Positions 25,065 to 34,238 of a DNA stretch of 34,380 bases are shown piece by piece. This stretch comes from Thermoplasmata archaeon (lineage in GTDB: Archaea; Thermoplasmatota; Thermoplasmata; Lutacidiplasmatales; UBA184). The position numbers were made by a program, and so were the translations under genes. The stretch is taken from NCBI GenBank assembly GCA_030040625.1, contig JASHTI010000044.1:1-34380 (forward strand), given 5' to 3'. The notes below the pieces were generated by a model that worked only from the letters and a program-made list of their open reading frames with translations, ran no database searches and had not been told where the DNA came from. Each line of letters opens with the position of its first letter. The stretch's first letter is position 1.

Positions 25065-25673
25065 ATGCCGCGCACCCGGGGCCCCGCTGGCGAACGCGCG
25101 CCGCCGCGGCTGCGGAGCGAAGGCGCGTTCCTGCGGGACGGCACCGAGGTCTGGGTACGGCCGATCCAGCCCTCCGACCGCGACATGGTCCACGAGCTCG
25201 TCGCGTCGGAGACGGTCGACACGCTCGAGTCGCGGTTCTTCGGAGCGGTGCGGCCGGAGGTCGCCGAGGAGGAGATCGCACGGCCCTGCGGCGACGATCG
25301 GCTCTGCCTGCTCGTGCTCGGAGATCGGGCCGGGCGTCCGGGGATCCTCGGCGTCGGCGAGTACGTCACCACGCCCGGGGCCGTGGCAACGGTCGAGGTC
25401 GACTTCCTGGTCGCGACGCCGTTCCGTCGCCGCGGGATCGCGACGCTCCTCCTTCACCGGCTCGGGCGCGCCGCCGCGGAGTCCGGCATCGCCCGGTGCA
25501 CGGCGCGGGTCCGGCCGGAGAACCTCGAGATGCTCGGCGTCTTCCGGCGGAGTGGCTGGCCGGAGCGCGAGCGGACGGAGGCCGGCGAGGTTCTGGTCGA
25601 CCTGGCGCTTCCCGCGGCGTCGGGGCCTCCGCGCGCCGGCCGTGGCCCCCCCATGGTCGCCGCGGGCGGATGA
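25065..25673 (+). CDS. GNAT-family N-acetyltransferase
   Basis: WVRPIQPSDRDMVHELVAS...VEVDFLVATPFRRRGIATLLLHRLGRAAAESGIARCTARVRPENLEMLGVFRRSGW: acetyl-CoA-binding motif. Confidence 0.82.
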   Translation: MPRTRGPAGERAPPRLRSEGAFLRDGTEVWVRPIQPSDRDMVHELVASETVDTLESRFFGAVRPEVAEEEIARPCGDDRLCLLVLGDRAGRPGILGVGEYVTTPGAVATVEVDFLVATPFRRRGIATLLLHRLGRAAAESGIARCTARVRPENLEMLGVFRRSGWPERERTEAGEVLVDLALPAASGPPRAGRGPPMVAAGG

Positions 25674-26726
25674 CTAGGCGCGATCCGGTTCGGACCGCTC
25701 GTGGGCCACGGCCGCGGCGAGCGAGGCGCCCGGTCGGGCGAGCGCGTCGATCTCGCTCAGCCAAAGGAGCGCCTCGCGCCCCTTCGGCGTGATCCGGTAG
25801 CTCTCCTGGTCGTGGAGGAGAAGTCCGTCGTCGACCAGACGGCGGAGGTGGAAGGCGAGCTTGGGGGAGTCCTCCAGATCCGCGGCCTTGAGGGCCTCCG
25901 TGAACGAACAGGGGCCGTCGAACGCACGGCGAAGCACCGCGCGTCGGATCGGGTTGCCGAGGGTCTCCAGGGTCTGGTGGGTCGCCGGACCGGCCACAGC
26001 GGCCCGGAGGTCGCGGACGGCGCTCGCGGAGGTCCGGCGGGGATCGAAGGTGACGACGAGGGGACCGTGCCCCTCGAGCCGGCTCCGGAGATCCGAGAGG
26101 AAGGCGAGGATGTCCGCGCGCCGGTGGTGCGCAAGGAGCCGGTCGGCGTCCTCCAGGATGACCCCGGCGCGCGGGTGCTGGGTGAGGAAATCGGCGACCT
26201 GCGCCCGGATCGCGGCCGGGTTCTCGAGGTCGGGCGCCGCCACGCTGACGCCCGGAGCGGCCCGCACGGCGCGGGTCGTGAGATGGAGGACGGCCGTCCC
26301 CTCCTGGCGCGCCCACGCCCGGGCCAGCGCCTCCGGAGTCGGGGGGTTTGCGCCCCCGGCCGCGAAGCGCGCCTCCTGCTCGATCTCCTCGAGCACCTTG
26401 CGGACCTGCCCGATCTGGAACGGCTTCTGGACATACTCCGCCGCGCCGGCCTTCATCGCGGCGACGGCCGTCTCGACCGTCGCGAAGCCGGTGACCATCA
26501 CCACCGGCGTCGACGGGTAGTGCGCTCGGACCTCGCGCAGGAGGTCGAGGCCCCCCTGGCGGGGCATGCGCAGGTCCGAGAGGACGACGTCGAACTCGTC
26601 GTGGGCCAGCTCTTCCAGCGCCTTCGGCACGGACGGGCTCGCCGTCACCTCGTGCCGGTCGTCCCGCAGGAGCTCGGCGAGCTCCTCGCGGAAGACGCGA
26701 TCGTCGTCGACGATGAGGATGCGCAC
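25674..26726 (-). CDS. Response regulator: REC + DUF835-like + ArsR-type winged helix
   Basis: ILIVDDDRVFREELAELLRDD...FDVVLSDLRMPRQGG...YVQKPF (REC); AGVILEDADRLLAHHRRADILAFLSDLRSRLEGHGPLVVTFDPRRTSA (DUF835-like); ETLGNPIRRAVLRRAFDGPCSFTEALKAADLEDSPKLAFHLRRLVDDGLLLHDQESYRITPKG (wHTH). GTG start. Confidence 0.85.
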   Translation of the reverse strand: MRILIVDDDRVFREELAELLRDDRHEVTASPSVPKALEELAHDEFDVVLSDLRMPRQGGLDLLREVRAHYPSTPVVMVTGFATVETAVAAMKAGAAEYVQKPFQIGQVRKVLEEIEQEARFAAGGANPPTPEALARAWARQEGTAVLHLTTRAVRAAPGVSVAAPDLENPAAIRAQVADFLTQHPRAGVILEDADRLLAHHRRADILAFLSDLRSRLEGHGPLVVTFDPRRTSASAVRDLRAAVAGPATHQTLETLGNPIRRAVLRRAFDGPCSFTEALKAADLEDSPKLAFHLRRLVDDGLLLHDQESYRITPKGREALLWLSEIDALARPGASLAAAVAHERSEPDRA

Positions 26727-26734
26727 GGGTCGGC

Positions 26735-28243
26735 CTACGCGGAATCTCGGTCTTGAGGTTTCGCGCGGGGCGCGGCCGCGGGGGCTTCCGCCGCCGGCGG
26801 CAGCGCCGGCGCCAAGGGCAGCTCGAGCCGGAGCCGGGCTCCGCCCTCCGCGGCGACTCCCGCCTCGATCGTCCCCCCGTGCGCCTGCAGGATCCCGAGG
26901 CAGATCGCGAGCCCGAGACCGGTGCCGCGGCCCTCGCCCTTCGTCGTGAAGAACGGCTCGAAGATGCGCGGAAGCGACTCCCGCGGGATCCCGGGGCCGG
27001 AGTCGCGGACCTCCGCCTCGGCGCGGTCCTCGGCCGACCGCAGCTCGACGACGATCCGACCGGCCGGTCGTTGCCCCAGCGCGTCGTAGGCGTTGAGCAG
27101 GAGGTTGGTGAAGACCTGCCGGAGCTGGCCGCGATCGCCCAGGACCGTGATCGGGACGTCCGGGTAGCGCTCCTCGACGTCCACGTTCTCGGGCCGCTTG
27201 CCCCGGACGAACGCCACCGACTCGCGCGCCACGTCCCGGAGATCGAGGCGGACGGTCTGCGGTTCCGTGCGCCGGGCGAAGTCGAGCAGTCCCCGGACGA
27301 TCCGCGCGGCGACGTCGACCTGGTCGGCGATCGTCTCGGCTCGGCCCCGCGTCCAGGGATCCGGGGCCCGCCGTCGAAGGCTCTCCGCGACCAGCGAGAT
27401 GTTCGCGAGCGGCGTGTTGATCTCGTGGGCGACGCCGGCGGCGAGCTGGCCGAGGGACGTCAGCCGGTCCGAGTGCGCGGCCGCTCGCTCCCACGCCTTC
27501 TGCTCGGTCAGGTCCACCGCGACGCCGAGGTAGTGGGTGGTCGTGCCGGCAGCGTCCCGGATGGAGGAGATGGCGAGGAAGACCGGGTGCTCCCGCCCCC
27601 AGCGGTCGCGGTTGACGATCTCCCCGGCCCAGTGGCCCCCGGCGGGGTCCAGGAGCTGGGCCCACATCCGCGCGTAGACCTCCTTGGGCGTCCGCCGGCT
27701 CCGGACGAGGTTCGGCTTCCGCCCGATGCACTCCGCCCGGCGGTAGCCGTAGGTCCGCTCGAAGGCGGGATTGACGTCGACCAGGACACCGTCGCGATCG
27801 GTGAGCTCGATCGCGTTGGTCGAGCTCAGGAAGGCGGCGTAGTGCATCCGGTCCCGCTCCTCCTCCCTCCGCCGCTCCGTGACGTCGACGAGGACGACGA
27901 TGAGCCGGGGCGCACGGGCGTCCAGGGCGACGACGCCGACGCTCGCGTCCAGCACCCGCGCTGCCCGGCCGGGACCTCGCGGGACGACGAGCCCGGCCAC
28001 CGACCACGAACGGCCGGGCGTCGCTCCCGGGAGCGCGGCGAGGCCCGCCGCGATCGCCGCCCCCATCGGACCCTCGGCCAGGAAGGGATCGTCGCGGTAG
28101 GTCGGCGCCGGGTCGCCGCGCTCCGCGCTCCAGTCGCGGTAGGTGGTGTTCGTCCAGGCGACCGCCCCGCTCGCCTCGATCAGGGCCAGGCCCACCGGCG
28201 CACCATCGAGCGCGGCGGCCAGCGCACGGATCGTCTCGGGCAT
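26735..28243 (-). CDS. PAS-containing sensor histidine kinase
   Basis: AFLSSTNAIELTDRDGVLVDVNPAFERTYGYRRAECIGRKP (PAS); HSDRLTSLGQLAAGVAHEINTPLANISLVAESL (HisKA); VFTNLLLNAYDALGQ...VRDSGPGIP...GRGTGLGLAICLGILQAHGGTIE (HATPase). Confidence 0.92.
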   Translation of the reverse strand: MPETIRALAAALDGAPVGLALIEASGAVAWTNTTYRDWSAERGDPAPTYRDDPFLAEGPMGAAIAAGLAALPGATPGRSWSVAGLVVPRGPGRAARVLDASVGVVALDARAPRLIVVLVDVTERRREEERDRMHYAAFLSSTNAIELTDRDGVLVDVNPAFERTYGYRRAECIGRKPNLVRSRRTPKEVYARMWAQLLDPAGGHWAGEIVNRDRWGREHPVFLAISSIRDAAGTTTHYLGVAVDLTEQKAWERAAAHSDRLTSLGQLAAGVAHEINTPLANISLVAESLRRRAPDPWTRGRAETIADQVDVAARIVRGLLDFARRTEPQTVRLDLRDVARESVAFVRGKRPENVDVEERYPDVPITVLGDRGQLRQVFTNLLLNAYDALGQRPAGRIVVELRSAEDRAEAEVRDSGPGIPRESLPRIFEPFFTTKGEGRGTGLGLAICLGILQAHGGTIEAGVAAEGGARLRLELPLAPALPPAAEAPAAAPRAKPQDRDSA

Positions 28244-28362
28244 GCCGGACTCCCGACCGGAGCGGAGAGCCTTCCGGACCTCAAAGCCTCCGGCGGTCCC
28301 CGGGGCCTCGTCAACCCCGCTCGACCTATCCCTCATCGGCTCCCGGCCGAGCTAGCCCGGGT

Positions 28363-28728
28363 GTGGGGCCCGAGGTGCTGGTCGTCGACGAGGCCGCGAG
28401 TCTGGGCTCGGCCGTGGTGGCCCTCCTCGAGGTCGAGGGGCTCCGCGTCCGGCGATTCCCGGACCTGGCGGCCGCCGAGGCCCACCAGCAGGGTGCGGGG
28501 GGCCCGCTCCCCGTCCTCGTCGTCGCCTCCAACGCCCACCAGAGCCCCAGCCTGACGCGGTGGCCGCAGGGGTCGCTCCGCGACGCGAAGCTGGTCATCG
28601 TCGGCACGCGGGATCCGACGCTCACCTCCCACGGCGCGCTGCACGTCATCCGCCTCCCGCTCGACCCCGGCCGGCTGCTGGAGCTGGTCCGACAACTCGC
28701 CCGAGCCGACCCGCCGTCCGGTCCGTGA
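28363..28728 (+). CDS. Receiver-like (pseudo-receiver) domain protein
   Basis: MGPEVLVVDEAASLGSAVVALLEVEGLRVRRFPDLAAAEAHQQ...LPVLVVASNAHQSPSL...KLVIVGTRD...HVIRLPLDPGRLLELV: receiver-like pattern, but no Asp at the expected phosphoacceptor position. Confidence 0.55.
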   Translation: MGPEVLVVDEAASLGSAVVALLEVEGLRVRRFPDLAAAEAHQQGAGGPLPVLVVASNAHQSPSLTRWPQGSLRDAKLVIVGTRDPTLTSHGALHVIRLPLDPGRLLELVRQLARADPPSGP

Positions 28729-28752
28729 GCGCGACGCCGGCCCGCGCCGCTC

Positions 28753-29682
28753 CTACGCCGTCAGGGGGATCGGCGGGGGGCGAGCGACCGCCGCGGTCTC
28801 GCGTTCGCGCCGGCAGAGCCGCTCCCAGCCGGCCCGGGCCTGGGCGCCCAGCTCGCGGATCTCGGCGTCCGTCCAGTGCCGGAAACGGCCCTGGGCCCGG
28901 ACGTACTCGTCGACCGGCTTGAGCGTACCGTACGGCCGCGTGATCCGATAGACGCCGTCCTCGACCTCGTACAGCGGGAAGAGGCCGGTCTCCGTGGCGA
29001 GACGCCCCAGCGCGATCGTCTCCTCGCTCGAGAAACGCCAGCCCGGCGGGCACGGCGCGAGGATGTGGAGGAACCTCGGCCCCCGCGCCGCGCGGGCCCG
29101 CTCCGCCTTGCGGACGAGATCCTCCGGGAACGCCGGGTTCGCGGTCGCGGCGTAGCTCGGGTGGTGCGCGAGGACGACCTCCATGATCTCCTTCTTCGGC
29201 TCGCGCTTGCCGCGCCGCGTCCCGGCGACCGGGGTCGTCGTCGTCCAGGCGCCCTGCGGCGTGGCGCCGCTGCGCTGCACGCCGGTGTTCATGTAGCCCT
29301 CGTTGTCGTACATCACGAAGATCGCGTCGGTCCGGCGTTCCAGCATCCCGCTGAGCGCCTGGAGGCCGATGTCGGCGGTCCCCCCGTCGCCGGCGAATCC
29401 CGCGACGGTCACGTCCGCGAGCCCCAGCGCGTCCGCCGCCGCGCGGAGACCGGCGAGCGACGCGCCCGTGGACTCGATCGGGTTGTCGAGGACCGCGACC
29501 GCCAGCGCCGTCGTCGGGAACGGCGTGGCGATGACGGTCCAGCAGCACGCCGGGATCGCCAGGATCGTTCGGGGCCCGAGCCCCTTGAGCAGCAGGCGCA
29601 TCGCCAGCGCCGGCCCGCAGCCGGGGCACGCGGCGTGGCCCCGGTACATCCACTCCTCGGCGGGCAGCGTGAGCTTAGCCAT
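28753..29682 (-). CDS. 2-oxoacid:ferredoxin oxidoreductase (POR/VOR type) beta subunit
   Basis: GHAACPGCGPALAMRLLLKGLGPRTILAIPACCWTVI; FAGDGGTADIGLQALSGMLERRTDAIFVMYDNEGYMNTGVQRSGATPQGAWTTTTP: TPP-binding subunit. Confidence 0.92.
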   Translation of the reverse strand: MAKLTLPAEEWMYRGHAACPGCGPALAMRLLLKGLGPRTILAIPACCWTVIATPFPTTALAVAVLDNPIESTGASLAGLRAAADALGLADVTVAGFAGDGGTADIGLQALSGMLERRTDAIFVMYDNEGYMNTGVQRSGATPQGAWTTTTPVAGTRRGKREPKKEIMEVVLAHHPSYAATANPAFPEDLVRKAERARAARGPRFLHILAPCPPGWRFSSEETIALGRLATETGLFPLYEVEDGVYRITRPYGTLKPVDEYVRAQGRFRHWTDAEIRELGAQARAGWERLCRRERETAAVARPPPIPLTA

Positions 29683-30856
29683 GGACGTCGACCTCCAGGG
29701 GGGCGAGGTCCGCCCAGCGCGGCTCGGGATCGGCCGGCCCGAGGAGCTCCGCGAACATCCGTCGAATGTGGGCGGGGGTGACGTCCCGCCCACCCACGCC
29801 GGCCAGGAAGCCGGCGACGAGCGGTCGGTGGGGTCCCCGGTAGAGCGCCGCCTGCACCTCGGTCGCGGCCGCCCCCGAGGCACCGAAGGTGTACGAGCGG
29901 TCGACGACCCCGAGCCGGTCGACGGTCGCCGCGAGGCGACGCAGTTCCGTGTCCGGGAACGGTCGGAAGAGTCGGAGCTTGGCGAGACCCACGCGCTGGC
30001 CGGCCGCCCGGAGCTCGTCGACGACGGTCCGCGCGGTCGTGGTCATCGTACCCATCGTCACGAGCACCGCGTCCGCGCCCTCGGCGCGATAGGTCGGCAG
30101 CGCCCCCCCGTGCGAGCGGCCGGTGAGACGGCGGTACTCCTCCTCGACCTCCGGCAGGACCCGGGGCACCTGGGCGGAGGCCCGGGCGAGCTCGCGGCGG
30201 AACTCGACGTAACGGTCGGGCCCGGTGAACGAGCCGAGGCGACCAACGGTCCCCGGCACGAGGATCGCATGGCCGGTGCGGGGCGGCAGGAACCGGTCGA
30301 CGATCTCCGGCTCCGGAACGTCGACCGGCTCGACGGTGTGCGACAGGTAGAAGGCGTCCTCGCTGACCATCACCGGCAGCCGGACCTCGGCCGTCTCGGC
30401 CAGCCGGTAGGCGACCAGGACCGTGTCGAGGACCTCCTGGTTGCTCTCGGGATAGAACTGGATCCAGCCGGTGTCCCGCTGGCTCATCGTGTCCGTGTGG
30501 TCGGCGCCGATGTTCCAGGGCGGCGCCACGGCGCGGTTCACCACGCCCATGACGATCGGGGCGCGCAGTCCGGCCGCCCAGTGCAGCAGCTCGTGCATGA
30601 GCAGCAGGCCCTGGCTCGAGGTCGCCGTGTAGGTCCGCGCCCCGAGCGCCGAGGCGCTCACGACGGCCTGGAGCGCCGAGTGCTCGCTCTCGACCTCGAT
30701 GAGCTGGGCCTCCAGCGCGCCGGTGGCGACGAACTCCGCGAGCTTCTCGACGATCGTCGTCTGCGGGGTGATCGGGTAGGCCGAGATCACCTGGGCCCGG
30801 GCGAGCCGCACCGCGTGCGACTGCGCGTGGTTGCCGGAGAGGACCTCCCGCGTCAT
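29675..30856 (-). CDS. 2-oxoacid:ferredoxin oxidoreductase alpha subunit
   Basis: LSGNHAQSHAVRLARAQVISAYPITPQTTIVEKLAEFVATGALEAQLIEVESEHSALQAVVSASALGARTYTATSSQGLLLMHELLHWAAGLRAPIVMGVVNRAVAPPWNI. Confidence 0.93.
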   Translation of the reverse strand: MTREVLSGNHAQSHAVRLARAQVISAYPITPQTTIVEKLAEFVATGALEAQLIEVESEHSALQAVVSASALGARTYTATSSQGLLLMHELLHWAAGLRAPIVMGVVNRAVAPPWNIGADHTDTMSQRDTGWIQFYPESNQEVLDTVLVAYRLAETAEVRLPVMVSEDAFYLSHTVEPVDVPEPEIVDRFLPPRTGHAILVPGTVGRLGSFTGPDRYVEFRRELARASAQVPRVLPEVEEEYRRLTGRSHGGALPTYRAEGADAVLVTMGTMTTTARTVVDELRAAGQRVGLAKLRLFRPFPDTELRRLAATVDRLGVVDRSYTFGASGAAATEVQAALYRGPHRPLVAGFLAGVGGRDVTPAHIRRMFAELLGPADPEPRWADLAPLEVDVHG

Positions 30857-31719
30857 GGCCCCTCCGAGGCCGCGACCATCGCGATCGTGTGCGGCGGGCA
30901 GACCTCGGCGCATATCCCGCAGCCCTTGCAGGCGTCCAGCACGAGGACCGGGTAGCCGCGTCCGTCCAGCTCGATCGCGTCGTCCGGGCAGTACTTCCAG
31001 CAGAAGTTGCAGCGGGTGCACCGTCGCTCGTCGATCTCCGGGACGAGCGTCCGCCAGGAGCCCGTCCGGATCGAGCTGCTCGGGAGCCTGGCGAGCGGGC
31101 CCTCCGGGATCGGCACGGTCACCGCGAACGGTATCCGGGCCGCACCGTTCGCGCTTGGCGCGGCCGGGTCCCCGAGACGGACGGAGGCGAAGCCGTCGGT
31201 GGCCGCCGCCCGGTTCTCCGCGGGCGCCGCCGGCACGTAGCGGTCGATCGCCCGCCCGAGCGCCTCGAGGCTCACGACCCCGGTCACCCGGGCCAGGGCG
31301 CCAAGGATCGTCGTGTTGACGATCGGCATCGTCCGCGAGCCCAGCCCGTGGGCCAGGGCGATCGCCGTCGCGTCGACCGAAGCACGTCGGACCCCGTCGG
31401 GTGCCTCCAGCCGGGCCGGGGGCAGGGGGCTGTTCACGAGGAGGAGGCCGCCGGTGCGCAGTCCATCGCCGACCGAGGTCGTCCGAAGGAGGCCCGGCTC
31501 GAGCACCACCACCACGTCCGGGGTGACGATCGACGTCCGGACCCCGATGGGGCGGTCATCGACGCGGGCGTAGGCCGTCACCGGCGCCCCGCGGCGCTCC
31601 ACGCCGAAGAACGGGAAGCTCTGAGGCGAGCGGCCGTCCAGAAAGGCGGCCTGCGCGAGGAGCTCGGAAGCGAGGACCGCTCCCTGCCCGCCCCGGCCGT
31701 GGAATCGGATCTCGATCAT
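30853..31719 (-). CDS. 2-oxoacid:ferredoxin oxidoreductase fused gamma-delta subunit
   Basis: [71 protein letters not shown]...[16 protein letters not shown]. Confidence 0.93.
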
Positions 31720-31720
31720 C

Positions 31721-32665
31721 TCACCCGCTCGATCCCCGTCCGGTCGCATGAACCGTCGGTGCATCCGGGTTGACCGACGGCCGCCGGGTGCGCTGGAGGA
31801 CCAGCAGCGCGGCGAGGATCAGGGCCAGGCCGATCACCTCCTCGGGCACGAACGGCTCTCCGAAGGCGACGACGCCGACCGCGAGGGCTACGACCGGGTT
31901 CAGGTACGTGACCTGGTTCGCGCCGACCGGCCCTCGGGTCCGGAGCAGGTCGAAGAAGATCGCGTAGCCGATCGCCATCGACACGACGCCGACGTAGAGG
32001 ACGGAACCGACGACCGGCGCGACGGCCGGAAGGCGCAGGTTCGGCTCGAGCACGGCGACGGCGGCGAGCGCCGCGGCGCCGCCGCCCAGGAATTGGAACG
32101 TCGCCCCCCAGAGACCCTCGCCCCGCGGCCGAAGCCGGACGAGCCCGACCGCTCCGGCGCCCTGGCACGTCGCCCCGAGCCCGAAGGCGACGAGCCCCCA
32201 GGGGCTCGTGACGGCGGCGCCTCCCGCCGCCAGCGCGAGGACGAGAACGCCGGCGAGGCCCAGGACGAGCGCGGCGGCGCCCCCGGGACCGATCCGCTCG
32301 CGGGCGCCGAGCAGGGCGGCGAAGCCGAGGCTCAGCATCGGCGAGGTGGCGTAGACGACGGAGGCAACGCCTCCGGTGGCGAACCGCTCCCCCCAGAACA
32401 GCGGCAGATTGATCCCGGCGATCAATAGCGCACCCACGCCGGCGGAGACCGCGAGGTCGGCGGCGGACGGGCGCGGTCCGCCGTACCGAGCCGCAACGGG
32501 CGCCGTCGCCACGGCGGCGACGGCGAAGTCGACGGTCACGAGGAGGAACGGGTTACCGCCGGCGGCGACGCCGAGCCGGCTCACCGGGAAGGTGATGCCC
32601 CAGAGGACCCCGAGCACGAGGAGGCGCACGAGCGGCGAGCCCGCCGTACGGACCGTGCCGGCCAT
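31721..32665 (-). CDS. EamA/DMT-family transporter
   Basis: [44 protein letters not shown]...[35 protein letters not shown]...[22 protein letters not shown]. Confidence 0.85.
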
Positions 32666-32842
32666 GGGAACCTGCCCCGTCGGGGTACCCGGCGAGGGCG
32701 GCTCATGAACGCGGGGTCCGCTGCGCTTGACCGCCGGCGGCATCTCGGGCGCCGTCGGCGCGGCCGGCCCCAGGCCCGTCGAGCCGGCTTGAGCCCGGGG
32801 CTATCGGTCGGCGGATCGACTCCGATCCCGGGTGAACCGCCG

Positions 32843-33397
32843 ATGGACCCGCGCTCGAAGGTCTCTGAGGTGATGTCCCGTCTGGTCGTCAGCGTGCGCC
32901 CGGAAGCACGCCTCGAGGAGGCGGCGCGGCTCCTGCGGGAGTACCACGTCTCAGGCCTGCCGGTCGTGACCCCACCGGAGCACCTGGTCGGCGTGCTCAG
33001 TGAGCGCGACATCGTGCGCTCCCTCAACCGCGGAACGGGGATCGAGAGTCCCCGCGGGATGCTGGACCTACTCCTCGGCTCGGCGCCGACCAAGGGTCGG
33101 AGCCTCCTGGACGTCTGCCGACGCCACCTGCGGCGGACCCGTGTCAGCGAGGCGATGAGCTACGGGGTCGTCACGGTCGAGCCGGAGTTCCCGATCGCCC
33201 GTGCCGCAGCGCTGATGCAACTTCACCAGGTCCACCGTCTGCCCGTGCTGGACCCGGCCGGGAGGCTCGTCGGCATCGTCACGCGGACCGACCTCCTCCG
33301 GGCGATCTCCGGCGAGACGCACGTCGCCCGGGGTGCGCTCCACCCCTCCCCGGCGGTACGGCCGACCATCGCCGCCGCGCCGTTCGGCGACGCGTAG
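32843..33397 (+). CDS. Tandem CBS-domain protein
   Basis: SEVMSRLVVSVRPEARLEEAARLLREYHVSGLPVVTPPEHLVGVLSERDIV; SEAMSYGVVTVEPEFPIARAAALMQLHQVHRLPVLDPAGRLVGIVTRTDLLRAI. Confidence 0.92.
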   Translation: MDPRSKVSEVMSRLVVSVRPEARLEEAARLLREYHVSGLPVVTPPEHLVGVLSERDIVRSLNRGTGIESPRGMLDLLLGSAPTKGRSLLDVCRRHLRRTRVSEAMSYGVVTVEPEFPIARAAALMQLHQVHRLPVLDPAGRLVGIVTRTDLLRAISGETHVARGALHPSPAVRPTIAAAPFGDA

Positions 33398-33506
33398 GGG
33401 CCCGCGGCCTTTCTCTCCGCGACCGCTCCTCGCGTCGGTCCGGCCCAGCGGGGACGCGCCCCCCTACGGACGGGGCGAGCGCGTTCACCGTCGCGCTCTC
33501 CGGAGC

Positions 33507-33514
33507 TACTTATC
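33507..33514 (+). promoter_or_regulatory. TATA-like element for the methyltransferase gene
   Basis: TACTTATC about 29 nt upstream of the ATG at 33540. Confidence 0.45.
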
Positions 33515-33539
33515 GCGGGGAGCCCTCGGGGGGCCCGCG

Positions 33540-34238
33540 ATGGCGGCGACGAGGCGCTCCCCGTCCCGCCCCCGCGGCGAGGCTCGGACCGATGCGCGCG
33601 AGTTCGAGGAGTGGGATGCCTGGTACGCCTCGCAGGACTATCGGAAGATGCCGTGGCACTCGCCGGGGCCATCGCCCTGGCTCGTCCGGGCCGTCCGGAC
33701 GCGGCGGATCCCGCCCGGGAGCTCGGTGCTCGACGTCGGCTGCGGTAGCGGCAGCAACAGTCTCTGGCTCCAGAAGCGGGGGTTCCGCGCGACCGGGATC
33801 GATGTCTCGCGAACGGTGATCGCCGTCGCTCAGCGGCGGGCGCGCGCGGCCGGGCTCACGCCCAACTTCCGCGTCGCGAACGCGGCCGCGCTACCATTCG
33901 CCGATCGCTCGTTCGGGGCGGCGCTGGACACCGGCTGCTTCCACTCGCTCCCGATCCGGCTCCGCCGGCGCTATGCCCGGGAGATCGCCCGGGTCCTCCG
34001 CGCCGGTAGCCCGCTCCTCCTCACCTGGATCCCCCGCGAGGTTCGGTCCGCCGTTGGACCGCCCCATCGCCCTTCGCTCACGGAAGTCGCCGCGGTCTTC
34101 GAGCCGTCGTTCCTCTTCGCGGCCGTCGAGCGGCACGAGGCGGGGTCCCGGGGCGGCTGGCTGGTCTGCGGAGAGCGCTGCGCCCGCAGTACCGCGCTGC
34201 TGATCCGCCGGCCGGGCCGAGCCCCGCCGTCTTGGTAG
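33540..34238 (+). CDS. Class I SAM-dependent methyltransferase
   Basis: SVLDVGCGSGSNSLWLQKRGFRATGIDVSRTVIAVAQRRARAAG...NAAALPFADRSFGAALDTGCFHSLP. Confidence 0.88.
   Translation: MAATRRSPSRPRGEARTDAREFEEWDAWYASQDYRKMPWHSPGPSPWLVRAVRTRRIPPGSSVLDVGCGSGSNSLWLQKRGFRATGIDVSRTVIAVAQRRARAAGLTPNFRVANAAALPFADRSFGAALDTGCFHSLPIRLRRRYAREIARVLRAGSPLLLTWIPREVRSAVGPPHRPSLTEVAAVFEPSFLFAAVERHEAGSRGGWLVCGERCARSTALLIRRPGRAPPSW

Noticed and set aside
23858-25792. 644-aa plus-strand ORF opposite hydB
   Set aside because: Low-complexity Arg/Ala/Gly-rich translation, antisense to hydB and out of frame with the GNAT gene.
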